Positions 12,545 through 22,096 of a stretch of 64,000 nucleotides of DNA are shown here, in pieces. How positions within the stretch are numbered: position 1 is the stretch's first letter; every line of letters begins with the position of its first letter. The notes under the pieces were generated by a model that did no database searches, was not told where the DNA came from, and saw nothing but the letters and a program-made list of their open reading frames with translations. Origin of the DNA: Fremontodendron californicum (lineage: Eukaryota; Streptophyta; Magnoliopsida; Malvales; Malvaceae); assembly GCA_030761205.1 (NCBI GenBank), contig JAULJL010000005.1, positions 8,085,501 to 8,149,500 of the forward strand. Direction: 5' to 3'. A program made the translations under genes and the position numbers.

Positions 12545-12985
12545 CTATGAGTCGAGGATATGCTTCCCATCCAGTTTTCTTACAAGCTGGCAAACAGGGT
12601 CTTTTAACATCAGATTCCCAAGATGTTGCCATTCCCTTTGGAATTGCGGCCATAAATCAAGAATTTCTCTTTGTACGTCTCCACTAGGATGCGTCTCAAG
12701 AGAAAGTTGGATATTACCCAAATTCTCCTTACTCAGTCCATCCTTAATGAATTCAATTTTATCATCTCGATTAGAGGACGGAATCCCAATAGAACGACAT
12801 TTACCGTTACACATCCATCGTGCACATTTGTGGCAATTTGAACTCATGCGCTTTGCTCGTCGCTTCTTTGCAAAAGTGCTTCTACCTGTACCTGGTAAAT
12901 GCAAAACAGAAAGATATTCATCTTCACGTACCTTGGCTTCAATTATCCAACGTATGTCGTCAGGAATCCCTTTGTGCATAAGCAT
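12545..12985 (-). CDS. Captured ORF with basic Cys-rich motif, resembles nucleic-acid-binding proteins of carla-/viti-like viruses
   Basis: A 146-codon ORF on the strand of gag-pol, upstream of LOG. Residues 34-46 form a basic block (GRSTFAKKRRAKR) followed by Cys51, Cys54, Cys59 and Cys63 (CxxC-x4-C-x3-C) and an IEFIKDGLS segment. This order of Gly-Arg-Ser, Arg-rich block and Cys cluster is what I know from the small Cys-rich nucleic-acid-binding proteins of carlaviruses and vitiviruses, which act in RNA binding and silencing suppression. The second half (from about residue 90) is not recognised. The frame is open for about 20 codons before the first ATG, after a stop. It could be a relic of an RNA virus gene, or a plant zinc-finger fragment that looks alike. 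A shifted copy of its middle part occurs at 23590-23744. Confidence 0.5.
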   Translation of the reverse strand: MLMHKGIPDDIRWIIEAKVREDEYLSVLHLPGTGRSTFAKKRRAKRMSSNCHKCARWMCNGKCRSIGIPSSNRDDKIEFIKDGLSKENLGNIQLSLETHPSGDVQREILDLWPQFQREWQHLGNLMLKDPVCQLVRKLDGKHILDS

Positions 12986-13225
12986 TCTTAATCTTTCAAG
13001 TCGAACTTGGTAAAGCTTCAGTAAAATATTTCGAGGAAAAGGAGGAAATCATTTCTGCAATCTTGTGAGAATATCATCCATCCTGAAAAAAAAGAATGAA
13101 AAAAATTGAAAGAGAAATTGGAAGAGAAATTTATATACAATATCAGTTTTGTGGGTAGCTGATGTAACCGATTTAAATAATCACGGAGTACCGTTATCCG
13201 CCATTTAACCGGGGTTAAAAAAAAA

Positions 13226-13562
13226 TTATATTTACATCTAGTTATTTTCAAAACAAGGATCAAAAAGAAAAACAACATAAAAAGACTCAAAAACAAAACA
13301 CTCTAAATAAAATCCTAAATTCTTCCCCCCACACATAATTTTTACATTGTCCTCAATGTAATGCTATTATCCCCCAATGCAAGAATTATATGTAAGAGAA
13401 AAGAACTATTAAACAAAAGAAAAGAAAAACAATAAAAGATAGAATGATGGAGAGTAAGGAATATGCAAATCTGATATAATAGATGCTCTCCATCCTTTTG
13501 GGTTGCCTCTCCAAGAAGTGCTTGGTTTATTGTCCTCAGCTTGACTTAGACCCATGTCATTA
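13226..13562 (-). other. Spacer between the cargo and gag-pol of element Z
   Basis: Begins with sequence homologous to the integrase end of element X (about 2616-2670) and holds another PPT-and-hairpin module: CCCCCCACACATAA near 13326 and TTACATTG-TCCT-CAATGTAA at 13343-13362. No gene is seen. Its likeness to 10957-11000 means this module is present at least twice in Z. Confidence 0.7.
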
Positions 13563-16500
13563 TTATTCAACATACTTTGGCTCAAAAAGTGGAAACTCCT
13601 CCACATCTTGTATTGGAAAGTTCTCATAGTAAGGCTTCAATCTATGACCATTCACTTTGAATGCCTTATCTGTTTTCGGGCTTTGGATTTCAACTGCACC
13701 ATGAGTAAATACATTAGTAATAACAAAAGGTCCAACCCAACGAGAACGTAACTTACCTGGATATAACTTAAGGCGTGAATGGAAGAGAAGAACTTTTTGT
13801 CCAACAACAAATTCTTTTCTTGATATCATCTTGTCATGGAATGCCTTAGTTTTTTCCTTGTAAATCCTAGAATTCTGATAGGCATCATTCCTTATCTCCT
13901 CTAATTCTTGTAGGTCAAGTTTTCTTTTCTTTCCTATCTCATCCATCTCCATGTTGCATTGTTTGATAGCCCAATATGATTTATGTTCCAATTCAACCGG
14001 AAGATGACAAGGCTTACCATAAACAAGTCGATAAGGAGACATACCAATGGGTGTCTTATATGCTGTCCTATAAGCCCAAAGTGCATCATCAAGTCGTGAA
14101 CTCCAATCCTTCCTATTTGGATTAACTGTCTTTTCAAGGATGGACTTAACTTCTCGGTTTGACACTTCAGCTTGCCCACTAGTTTGAGGATGATATGAGG
14201 TGGAGACCTTGTGTGTGATGTTATACTTCCTCAAAAGTGCTTCCATAGTCCTATTGCAAAAGTGAGTACCTCTATCGCTGATTATAGTCTTTGGCGTTCC
14301 AAACCTAGCAAAGATGTTAGTCTTGACAAAATCTGAAACAACTTTAGAGTCATTAGTCCTAGTGGATTTTGCTTCCACCCACTTTGAAACATAATCAACG
14401 GCAAGTAAAATATAAAGATTACCAAAAGAAGGAGGAAAAGGTCCCATGAAATCCATGCCCCATACATCAAAAATTTCAACAATAAGTATTGGAGTTTGAG
14501 GCATTTGATTTCTAGCACCTAAGTTACCAGTTCTTTGGCAACGATCACATGACTTGCAAAAGAGGTATGCATCTTTGAATATGGTAGGCCAATAAAATCC
14601 AGAATCAAGAACTTTCATGGCTGTTCTTTTGGATCCAAAGTGTCCTCCACATGCATAAGAGTGACAAAAGGTGAGAATAGATTGAAATTCAGTTTCGAGT
14701 ACACACCTTCTTATAATCTGATCGGAGCAATGCTTCCAAAGGTAAGGATCATCCCATATGTAGTATTTGGCATCACTCTTGATCTTATTTCTTTGAGCTT
14801 GTGTCAACTCTTGTGGCAACTTCTTGGTAACTAAGTAATTAATAATATCAGCATACCAAGGAGTTGTTGCTCTTATAAAAAGAAGTTGCTCATCCGGAAA
14901 GTTCTCATTCAAGGGTAGTGCATCATCTTCATGAACTAAACGGCTAAGATGGTCCGCAACCAAGTTGTCACTACCTCTCTTATCTTTTATCTCCAAATCA
15001 AACTCTTGTAAGAGAAGTATCCATCTGATCAACCTTGGTTTGGCCTCCTTCTTAGTGAGTAAGTACCTAAGGGCTGCATGGTCAGAAAATACAATTACTT
15101 TAGTACCAATTAAATAAGATCGAAATTTTTCTAAAGCAAATACAACAGCCAAAAGTTCTTTTTCAGTAGTGGAATAGTTCAATTGAGCATCATTAAGAGT
15201 TCGTGAGGCATAATAAATGGCATGTGAGGCTTTGCCAACCCGTTGGCCCAAAACAGCTCCAATGGCATAGTCACTAGCATCACACATGATTTCAAAAGGT
15301 ATATTCCAATCTGGTGGTTGCATGATAGGAGCTGATGTCAAGAGTCCCTTCAATGTTTCAAACGCCTCTTTGCATTTATCATCAAAGTGGAAAACCACAT
15401 CTTTTTGTAGTAGCTTGCAAAGAGGTAATGTGATCTTTGAGAAGTCTTTGATAAATCTCCTATAGAAACCTGCATGTCCAAGAAAAGAACGAACCTCTCT
15501 CACATTTGTGGGAGGTGGTAAAGAATGCATAATATCTATTTTAGATTTATCAACCTCCATCCCTCTAGAAGAAATAACATGACCCAAAACTATTCCTTGT
15601 TCTACCATAAAGTGACATTTTTCCCAATTCAAAACAAGGTTAGTTTCCATGCATCTTTCAAGTACAAGTGTAAGGTTCTCTAGACATCTATCAAAAGAAT
15701 CACCATAGACACTAAAATCATCCATAAACACTTCTATGATGTTCTCTACATAATCTGAAAATATGCTAACCATACACCTTTGGAATGTAGCTGGTGCATT
15801 ACAAAGACCAAATGGCATACGCCGGTATGCAAAAGTACCAAATGGACATGTGAATGTTGTTTTCTCTTGGTCCTCCGGAGCAATGGCTATCTGATTATAA
15901 CCTGAAAAACCATCAAGAAAACAATAATGAGAATGGCCAGCTAACCTTTCAAGCATTTGATCAATAAAAGGTAAAGGAAAGTGGTCTTTGCGAGTTGTGG
16001 AATTAAGTTTACGATAATCAATACAAACTCGCCATCCTGTTTGAATCCTAGTAGGAACAAGTTCATTCTCATTATTTGTTACCACCGTTACACCTGATTT
16101 CTTTGGAACCACTTGGACTGGGCTCACCCATTTGCTATCCGAGATAGGATAGATCACTCCAACATCTAGGAGCTTTAGTATCTCCTTTTTCACAACCTCC
16201 ATCATAGGAGGGTTCAATCTCCTTTGTGCTTCTCTTGTTGGTTTAGACCCTTCCTCTAACAAAATCCTGTGCATGCACATGGATGGGCTTATTCCCTTGA
16301 TATCGGCAATTGTCCAACCAATTGCTGTTTTATGCTCTCTAAGCACCCGGATAAGTCGCTCTTCTTGCAAAGGTGTGAGCTCTTTGGCAATGATGACAGG
16401 TAGTGTGTCCTTTTCCCCTAAGAACAAATATTTCAAGTGGTTCGGTAGTGGTTTCAACTCTAAAGTTGGTGCCTGCAAAATGGAAGGTAGAAGTTTCTCA

Positions 16501-18896
16501 TTAGATAAAGGCAAATCAATAAATGAAACATCAAACCTTGCATCTTTAGGTTGCAGCGAGTGTAAAGATTCTAGTGCCCCTTCCACCTGGTCACTCAAGG
16601 CTAGTTTAGCATTCCCCATTCCGAGATGGTTGCTAAGGACTATTTCTACACTATCTTCACCATCTAGCTCATAAGCTTGCTGCACTAGTGAGTCAATTAT
16701 ATCAATATTAAAAACAGAATGCACATCACTAGGATATCTCATGGCCTCAAAAATGTTAAAGCGAATTATTTCACCATCAAATTCCATAGTTAAAGTGCCA
16801 TCATGTACATCTATTTTAGTTCTTGCTGTTTTCAAGAATGGTCTCCCTAATAGAATAGGTGTGGGATTAGAAGACATCTCATCTTCCATCTCAATAACAT
16901 AAAAGTCAGCGGGAAAAACCAATTCATTAACCTGTACAAGAACGTCTTCTACAACTCCTCTTGGATAAGTGTTAGAACGGTCAGCAAGTTGTATTATAAC
17001 ACCGGTTTCCTCTAATGGTCCTAGATTCAATGAAGCATAAATTGAATATGGCATGACATTAATAGATGCCCCTAGATCTAGCATAGCACGCTCAAACCTG
17101 GTGTTGCCTATCTTACAAGGAATGGTAAACATACCTGGATCCTTGCATTTAGGTGGGAGTTTCTTTTGAAGAACAGCTGACACATTCTCCCCTACACTTA
17201 CCTTTTCATTCCATTTCAACTTCCGTTTAGATGTGCACAACTCTTTTAGGAACTTGGCATATCTTGGCACTTGCTTGATAGCATCTAGTAAAGGAATGTT
17301 CACCTCTACTTTCCGGAAGGTTTCCAAAATTTCCTTCTCTTGCTCCTCCTTCTTGGACTTTGCTAACCTGCTAGGAAAAGGTGGAGGAGTTATATAAGAA
17401 GGAAAGGATGGTTTAGGAATTACCTTTTTTAGTGGCTCGTTGGGATGTGAAGAGGATGCCATGGTATTGTTCTCCCCTTGAGCACTATCATTTTGTGGTT
17501 TCTCTAGCTGTTTCCCACTTCTTAAATTTATAGCATTGGCATTCTCTCTTGGATTCACTATGGTTTGGGAAGGTAATTTCCCAGAATCCCTTGCTTGCAT
17601 TTGACTCATGGTTGTTGCCAATTGCCCTATTTGAGTCTCCAAATTTCGAATACTTGTCTTTGTTTCCTGTTGAAATTGAATTGTATTAGTAGAAAGAGCT
17701 TTAACAAGATCTTCAAGAGAAGTACCTGAATTTTGGGTGGGTGGTAGTTGTTGTCGGGTTTGGTATGGTTGTTGCACTCTTTGCTGAAAACCCGGTGGCC
17801 TGTGGTCAAATGGTGGAGGAATAGTTTGTGATTGGTTCCCTCCATAATTGAAGTTTGGATGATCCCTCCATCCTGGATTGTAAGTGTTTGAGTAGGGATC
17901 ATATTTCCTTGATTGGTTCTGAAATCCACCCATGGCATTCACATGTTCATTGGTATCCTCTTGAAGTGTTGGACACATATCAGTTTGGTGCCCTATGTTT
18001 GAACATATGCCACAAGCCTTTATTTGTTGTATTTTACCTACAGCCAATTGTTGAACAAGAGAAGTCAGTTTATCAAATTTTTGTTCAAGGGATGATATAC
18101 TTACCTCATTAACTCTCTTGGGTTGTGGTGGTGGATCTTGTCTCATTGAGAACTGTTGAGAATTGGCTGCCATGTTGGAGATTAATGTTCTAGCAGCCCT
18201 GGGAGTCTTATCAACTAGAGCTCCCCCACTAGCGGCATCTATCATACTTCTCTCCATGGGCATGAGACCTTCATAGAAGTATTGGATGAGAAGTTGTTCA
18301 CTTATCTGATGGTGTGGACATGATGCACAAAGTTTCTTGAACCTCTCCCAATATTCATATAAGGACTCTCCGTTGTATTGCCGAATCCCACATATCTCTT
18401 TCCTAATGTTGGCAGCCTTAGATGCTGGGAAATACCTTTCCAAGAATGCTTTCTTCAAATCATTCCATGTAGTGATGGTCCCGGATGGTAGATAGTAGAG
18501 CCATTCCTTTGCTGAATCAGCTAGAGAGAATGGGAAGGCTCTCAACTTAACTTGCTCTTCCGTGACCCCTGTTGGTCTCATGCTTGAGCAAACTACATGG
18601 AATTCCTTGAGGTGCTTATTTGGATCCTCTCCTGCAAAACCATGAAAAGTTGGGAGAAGGTGAATCAAACCAGATTTTAATTCAAAAGCTACCTCAAGAT
18701 TAGCATATTCAATGCATAATGGTTGTTGACCCAAGTCCGGAGCGGCTAGCTCCTTGAGAGTTCGGTTGTCAGCTGCTGCCATCTCTCCTTGCTTCTCTTG
18801 GATGTTTTGGATCAACTCCTCGATTGGTTGTTGGTGAGAAGTTATAAATTCCCGAATTTTTCTAAGTCGTAAGTCTTTTTCGGGAGCTTGGAACAT
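13563..18896 (-). CDS. Gag-pol polyprotein of Athila-type element Z, intact
   Basis: A single ORF of 1,777 codons carrying all enzymes for replication of the element. Approximate residues: gag core about 60-260 with the WERFKKLCASCPHH segment; CCHC zinc knuckle CGICSNIGHQTDMC at about 293-306; aspartic protease DLGAS at about 607; reverse transcriptase with FLDGFSGYNQ (about 994) and catalytic FMDD (about 1059); RNase H with MCDASDYAIGAV (about 1207) and DHLSRL; integrase H2C2 zinc domain (about 1413-1445), and a catalytic triad with Asp in MDFMGPF (about 1483), Asp in SDRGTHF (about 1541) and Glu in SNREVKSILE (about 1581). No chromodomain is evident at the C-terminus. DLGAS instead of DTG/DSG is usual in this lineage. 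No frameshift or stop is seen, so the protein could be functional. Confidence 0.95.
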   Translation of the reverse strand: MFQAPEKDLRLRKIREFITSHQQPIEELIQNIQEKQGEMAAADNRTLKELAAPDLGQQPLCIEYANLEVAFELKSGLIHLLPTFHGFAGEDPNKHLKEFHVVCSSMRPTGVTEEQVKLRAFPFSLADSAKEWLYYLPSGTITTWNDLKKAFLERYFPASKAANIRKEICGIRQYNGESLYEYWERFKKLCASCPHHQISEQLLIQYFYEGLMPMERSMIDAASGGALVDKTPRAARTLISNMAANSQQFSMRQDPPPQPKRVNEVSISSLEQKFDKLTSLVQQLAVGKIQQIKACGICSNIGHQTDMCPTLQEDTNEHVNAMGGFQNQSRKYDPYSNTYNPGWRDHPNFNYGGNQSQTIPPPFDHRPPGFQQRVQQPYQTRQQLPPTQNSGTSLEDLVKALSTNTIQFQQETKTSIRNLETQIGQLATTMSQMQARDSGKLPSQTIVNPRENANAINLRSGKQLEKPQNDSAQGENNTMASSSHPNEPLKKVIPKPSFPSYITPPPFPSRLAKSKKEEQEKEILETFRKVEVNIPLLDAIKQVPRYAKFLKELCTSKRKLKWNEKVSVGENVSAVLQKKLPPKCKDPGMFTIPCKIGNTRFERAMLDLGASINVMPYSIYASLNLGPLEETGVIIQLADRSNTYPRGVVEDVLVQVNELVFPADFYVIEMEDEMSSNPTPILLGRPFLKTARTKIDVHDGTLTMEFDGEIIRFNIFEAMRYPSDVHSVFNIDIIDSLVQQAYELDGEDSVEIVLSNHLGMGNAKLALSDQVEGALESLHSLQPKDARFDVSFIDLPLSNEKLLPSILQAPTLELKPLPNHLKYLFLGEKDTLPVIIAKELTPLQEERLIRVLREHKTAIGWTIADIKGISPSMCMHRILLEEGSKPTREAQRRLNPPMMEVVKKEILKLLDVGVIYPISDSKWVSPVQVVPKKSGVTVVTNNENELVPTRIQTGWRVCIDYRKLNSTTRKDHFPLPFIDQMLERLAGHSHYCFLDGFSGYNQIAIAPEDQEKTTFTCPFGTFAYRRMPFGLCNAPATFQRCMVSIFSDYVENIIEVFMDDFSVYGDSFDRCLENLTLVLERCMETNLVLNWEKCHFMVEQGIVLGHVISSRGMEVDKSKIDIMHSLPPPTNVREVRSFLGHAGFYRRFIKDFSKITLPLCKLLQKDVVFHFDDKCKEAFETLKGLLTSAPIMQPPDWNIPFEIMCDASDYAIGAVLGQRVGKASHAIYYASRTLNDAQLNYSTTEKELLAVVFALEKFRSYLIGTKVIVFSDHAALRYLLTKKEAKPRLIRWILLLQEFDLEIKDKRGSDNLVADHLSRLVHEDDALPLNENFPDEQLLFIRATTPWYADIINYLVTKKLPQELTQAQRNKIKSDAKYYIWDDPYLWKHCSDQIIRRCVLETEFQSILTFCHSYACGGHFGSKRTAMKVLDSGFYWPTIFKDAYLFCKSCDRCQRTGNLGARNQMPQTPILIVEIFDVWGMDFMGPFPPSFGNLYILLAVDYVSKWVEAKSTRTNDSKVVSDFVKTNIFARFGTPKTIISDRGTHFCNRTMEALLRKYNITHKVSTSYHPQTSGQAEVSNREVKSILEKTVNPNRKDWSSRLDDALWAYRTAYKTPIGMSPYRLVYGKPCHLPVELEHKSYWAIKQCNMEMDEIGKKRKLDLQELEEIRNDAYQNSRIYKEKTKAFHDKMISRKEFVVGQKVLLFHSRLKLYPGKLRSRWVGPFVITNVFTHGAVEIQSPKTDKAFKVNGHRLKPYYENFPIQDVEEFPLFEPKYVE

Positions 18897-18980
18897 TCAC
18901 TAATAAAAAAAATAAGAAAGTAAATAATTAGAACAGAAAATAAGAATAAACCAATAAACTAATAAACTAAAGAAAGCAAT

Positions 18981-18997
18981 CCCCGGCAACGGCGCCA
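18981..18997 (-). other. Primer-binding site of element Z (tRNA-Asp)
   Basis: On the plus strand the sequence is CCCCGGCAACGGCGCCA, the 3' end of plant tRNA-Asp including CCA. Its complement directly downstream of the 5' LTR is the minus-strand primer site. It starts 6 bases from the LTR end at 19004. Confidence 0.9.
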
Positions 18998-19003
18998 AAA
19001 TTT

Positions 19004-21200
19004 TGATGCACCCAAAAGAGTGTATCTTATTTAACCTTGCACTAAAAAGATAAATTGTAAGTATAGTAGTTAGCAAGGGTCGAGTCCTCAGGGATTGGGT
19101 TTTAGTTTATAAGTTAATAGTTTAAAACTTAAATTCAAGAACAATAAAAGAAAAGGGGTTTTTGAAGCCAGATTTAAACTAAAGTAAATAATAAGAATAA
19201 GATGCAAGGCGGTATAACCAGCCAATAAAAATATATATACTAAATTAGGCGGTATAACCAGCCAATAAAAATATATATACTAAATTAGGCGGTATAACCA
19301 GCCAATAAAAATAAAACAAAGTTAATATACAAATTAGGCGGTATAACCAGCCAATAAAAATAAATATAAAAAATAAGGAAACTAAAAGTAAGAAAACAAA
19401 TAAGTAAGAAGAATCAAATATGAAAAATATGGTTAAGGTTTCATTCTCCACCACTAGACATCATTAAGAATCAATTTCAGATCTATCAATATCAACCAAC
19501 TATCAAAGTTAACAACCGTAGATAACAACAAGCTCTGTTACCCCAATCTTTCCTTAGTTTGTCGTTAAATAGAACAAGCTCTCTATTTAATCTCTAACCA
19601 TTAAACAACCTAGAATAAGCTCTCTAAATTCAATTTAATGGCAGCTTTATGATGAGAAAGATAGGTTGATCTAAGCAACAAACACATAAGCTCGGATTGT
19701 TCAACTTAGGTTATGTTCCACTTTGCAATTATTGAAAACTTGACCATAATCATTAATCACAAATTGCCACTTATGAATAGGAAATCAAGACAATTACACG
19801 GATCAAGACTCCTAAACTAGCAATAGATAATTATCAAGATCTATCTAGTTGTACACCTAAATAAATCTAGACAACATCATGAACAATTCTTGTAGAAGAA
19901 CATAAGCAACTTTGATAGAAAATTAATGATAGATAGAATCTGAAAATCAATCACAAAACATGTCTAGGGCTTTGAAATCACCCTTAACCAAATAGAAGTT
20001 TAGCCTAGCATAGGCATTATAAACATAAAATTAAATAGAATCTAAGAAGAAAATAAAAGAAAGAAAGAAGAAGAAGAATAATATTAATTATCCAACCTCT
20101 TGCTCTTTCTAAAGAAAAACAAAAATAGAGAAAAGAAAGAAGAAGAAAACTTAGAGAATTTTATTAAAATGGCTAATATCCTACCTATGTCCAATATGAT
20201 CCCTTACAATCATCCAAGGCCCTCTATTTATACACATTTTGGAGGGCTAAATGACAAGAGACAAGCTTTACAAATTTCAAAGGTAGGTATATGACGATTT
20301 TGATCAGCCAACTTGATGGTCGATTTCGTCAATATTGGAGGCCTGATATGATCACATGGTCTTCTAGAAAAAGGTTCCCCTATCAGTTACGGAACCATAG
20401 CCGTTGGAATCAGCTCATTTGCTGATGTGGTTAAGCAGATATGGGCAAAATACGAAAACATGTCAGCACAGACGTCATTGCACATCAGCCACCTTGATGG
20501 TCGATTTATTCAATATTTGAGGCCTGATCTGATCACATGGTCTTCTAGACAAAGGTTCCCCTATCTGTTACGGAACCATAGCCGTTGGAATCAGCTCATT
20601 TGCTGATGTGGTTAAGCAGATATGGGCAAAATACGAAAACATGTCAGCACAGACGTCATTGCACATCAGCCACCTTGATGGTCGATTTCTTCAATATTGG
20701 AGGCCTGATCTGATCACATGGTCTTCTAGACAAAGGTTCCCCTATCAGTTACGGAACCATATCCGTTGGAATCAGCTCATTTGCTGATGTGGATAAGAAG
20801 ATATGGGCATAATACGAAAACATGTCAGCACAGTCGTCATTGCACATCAGCCAACTTGATGGTCGATTTAGCTAGGGAAAACGACTCCGTTTTAAGAAGT
20901 GTAAAACATGAAAAAGATAGATATGCCTCTTAGCTTTGCATGGCTACAAATTTCAGCCTTATTGCTTCAGTGAAACTCGAGATATAGCTGATATGGCAAA
21001 AGGTGTCGGAACTGAAACTGAACTGGATTTGCTCTTAATTCTAGTAATCTGAAATCACTCAAAGAAACTTGTGAAAAACACCAAAATACATAAAAATATA
21101 AAAGATCATAAACACAATTAGACTAAACAATAATAACTCGTATTTGACACAAAACATTAATAAAACATAACTAAAAACTATATAATTATGCGAGTTATCA
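19004..21200 (-). repeat. 5' LTR of element Z
   Basis: 2,197 bp, matching 7205-9401 apart from a few substitutions and a compensated AAG-repeat change. It carries the same GGCGGTATAACC block (from about 19208) and 181-bp repeats (20305, 20486, 20667, 20848). Transcription on the minus strand should start within it. Confidence 0.95.
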
Positions 21201-21868
21201 GTGTGCCAGGCTTGAGAGTTATCTGCCAAATGGTCTAGGTAGTCAAAGGCTTCTTCAGGTTCTTTTTCTAGAAACTCACCGTTACACATTGTTTCAACAA
21301 ATTGTTTAGTTTCGGGAGTTAAACTTTCATAAAAGAAACTAATAAGACGCCATTTTTCAAAACCATGATGTGGACAAGAACTTAACAAATCTTTAAAACG
21401 CTCCCAGCACTGAAAAAATGCTTCATTTTGATTTTGATTTAAATTTTGAATCTGTCTTTTCAAAGCAGTAGTTTTATGTGCTGGGAAAAATTTCTTTAGA
21501 AACTCAGTTTGTAATTCTTGCCATGTGCCAATTGACCTTGGTTTTAAATTATGAAGCCAAATTTTTGCTTTATCTTTTAAAGAAAAAGGAAATAATTTTA
21601 GCTTGACAATTTCATTTGTACATTGTTGGTCATTAAAGGTGACACATACATCTTCGAAGTCTTTTAGAAACGAGTAAGCACTTTCCGATTCTAACCCATG
21701 GAAATTTGGAAGCAAAGCTATCATACCTGGTTTAAAACGAAAGTTGTTTGCATTGAGAAGAAAAATAAAACAAGAGGGTGATGAGCTTCGAGTTGGTTGG
21801 AAGTAGTCACGCATGGTGCGTACTTGTCTGTTCTCATCTTCAGCATGAACACTTTCATTGTCAGCCAT
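21201..21868 (-). pseudogene. N-terminal gag fragment of element X, cut off by element Z
   Basis: From the ATG at 21868 the frame encodes the first part of an Athila-type gag: a short N-terminal region, the core with LLPNFHGLESESAYSFLKDF, FPFSLKDKAKIWL, and the CWERFKDLLSSCPHHGFE segment homologous to WERFKKLCASCPHH in element Z. At 21201 the gag codons stop at the TSD GTGTG and the reading frame runs into the LTR of Z. The gag continues at 7204. An upstream in-frame ATG exists at 21961, but the leader sequence shared with element Y ends at 21868, which supports the shorter start. Confidence 0.9.
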
Positions 21869-22073
21869 GGTAGGAGTTGTATTAGAAAGATTACCTGAAA
21901 AAGTTTCACAATAAAATCTAACTAAACGACGAGATCTAAAATCACGTCGCCAAACAAGCATAAAACAAAGTTAATATACAAAATTAGGCGGTATAACCAG
22001 CCAATAAAAATAAATATAGGCGGTATAACCAGCCAATAAATATACTTATAAACTTATATACTTAGTATTGCCT
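21869..22073 (-). other. 5' leader of element X
   Basis: Non-coding leader between primer site and gag ATG. It contains two copies of GGCGGTATAACCAGCC (21985 and 22018). It is homologous to the leader of element Y at 23745-24087. Confidence 0.75.
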
Positions 22074-22090
22074 CCCCGGCAACGGCGCCA
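22074..22090 (-). other. Primer-binding site of element X (tRNA-Asp)
   Basis: CCCCGGCAACGGCGCCA on the plus strand, identical to the site in element Z, 6 bases before the LTR terminus at 22097. Confidence 0.9.
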
Positions 22091-22096
22091 AAAACT

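Larger units (their letters stand above)
11386..13225 (-). other. Cargo insert of element Z relative to element X
   Basis: Sequence on the left (to about 11385) aligns with X up to about 2600, and sequence on the right (from about 13226, the integrase C-terminal region) aligns with X from about 2616. In X these two points are nearly adjacent. Z therefore has about 1.8 kb extra at this spot. The insert holds the LOG-family ORF and the Cys-rich ORF, both on the strand of gag-pol. At its left edge is a different PPT-and-hairpin module (CCCCC at 11406, TGACATTG-TCCC-CAATGTCA at 11421-11440), suggesting that part of the insert came through another retrotransposon. Exact edges are uncertain by tens of bases. 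Confidence 0.75.
7205..21200 (-). mobile_element. Athila-type Ty3/gypsy element Z, complete, 13,996 bp, carries LOG
   Basis: Both LTRs are 2,197 bp (7205-9401 and 19004-21200), begin TGATAACTCG (or TGATAACTCGC) and end GGGTGCATCA on the minus strand, and differ at only a handful of positions by eye. A perfect 5-bp TSD, GTGTG, is at 7200-7204 and 21201-21205, and it sits inside the gag codons of element X. Internal order on the minus strand: primer site for tRNA-Asp, one uninterrupted 1,777-codon gag-pol, a cargo region with a Cys-rich ORF and a LOG ORF, then the polypurine tract. Matching LTRs and an open polyprotein indicate a recent insertion. Confidence 0.95.

Noticed and set aside
12492..13013. 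Plus-strand ORF of 173 codons
   Set aside because: It is the antisense shadow of the Cys-rich cargo ORF (12545-12985); its protein shows no recognisable motif.
18981..18997. tRNA-Asp-like and tRNA-Met-like sequences as tRNA genes
   Set aside because: Only the 3'-end complement is present, directly beside an LTR; these are primer-binding sites.
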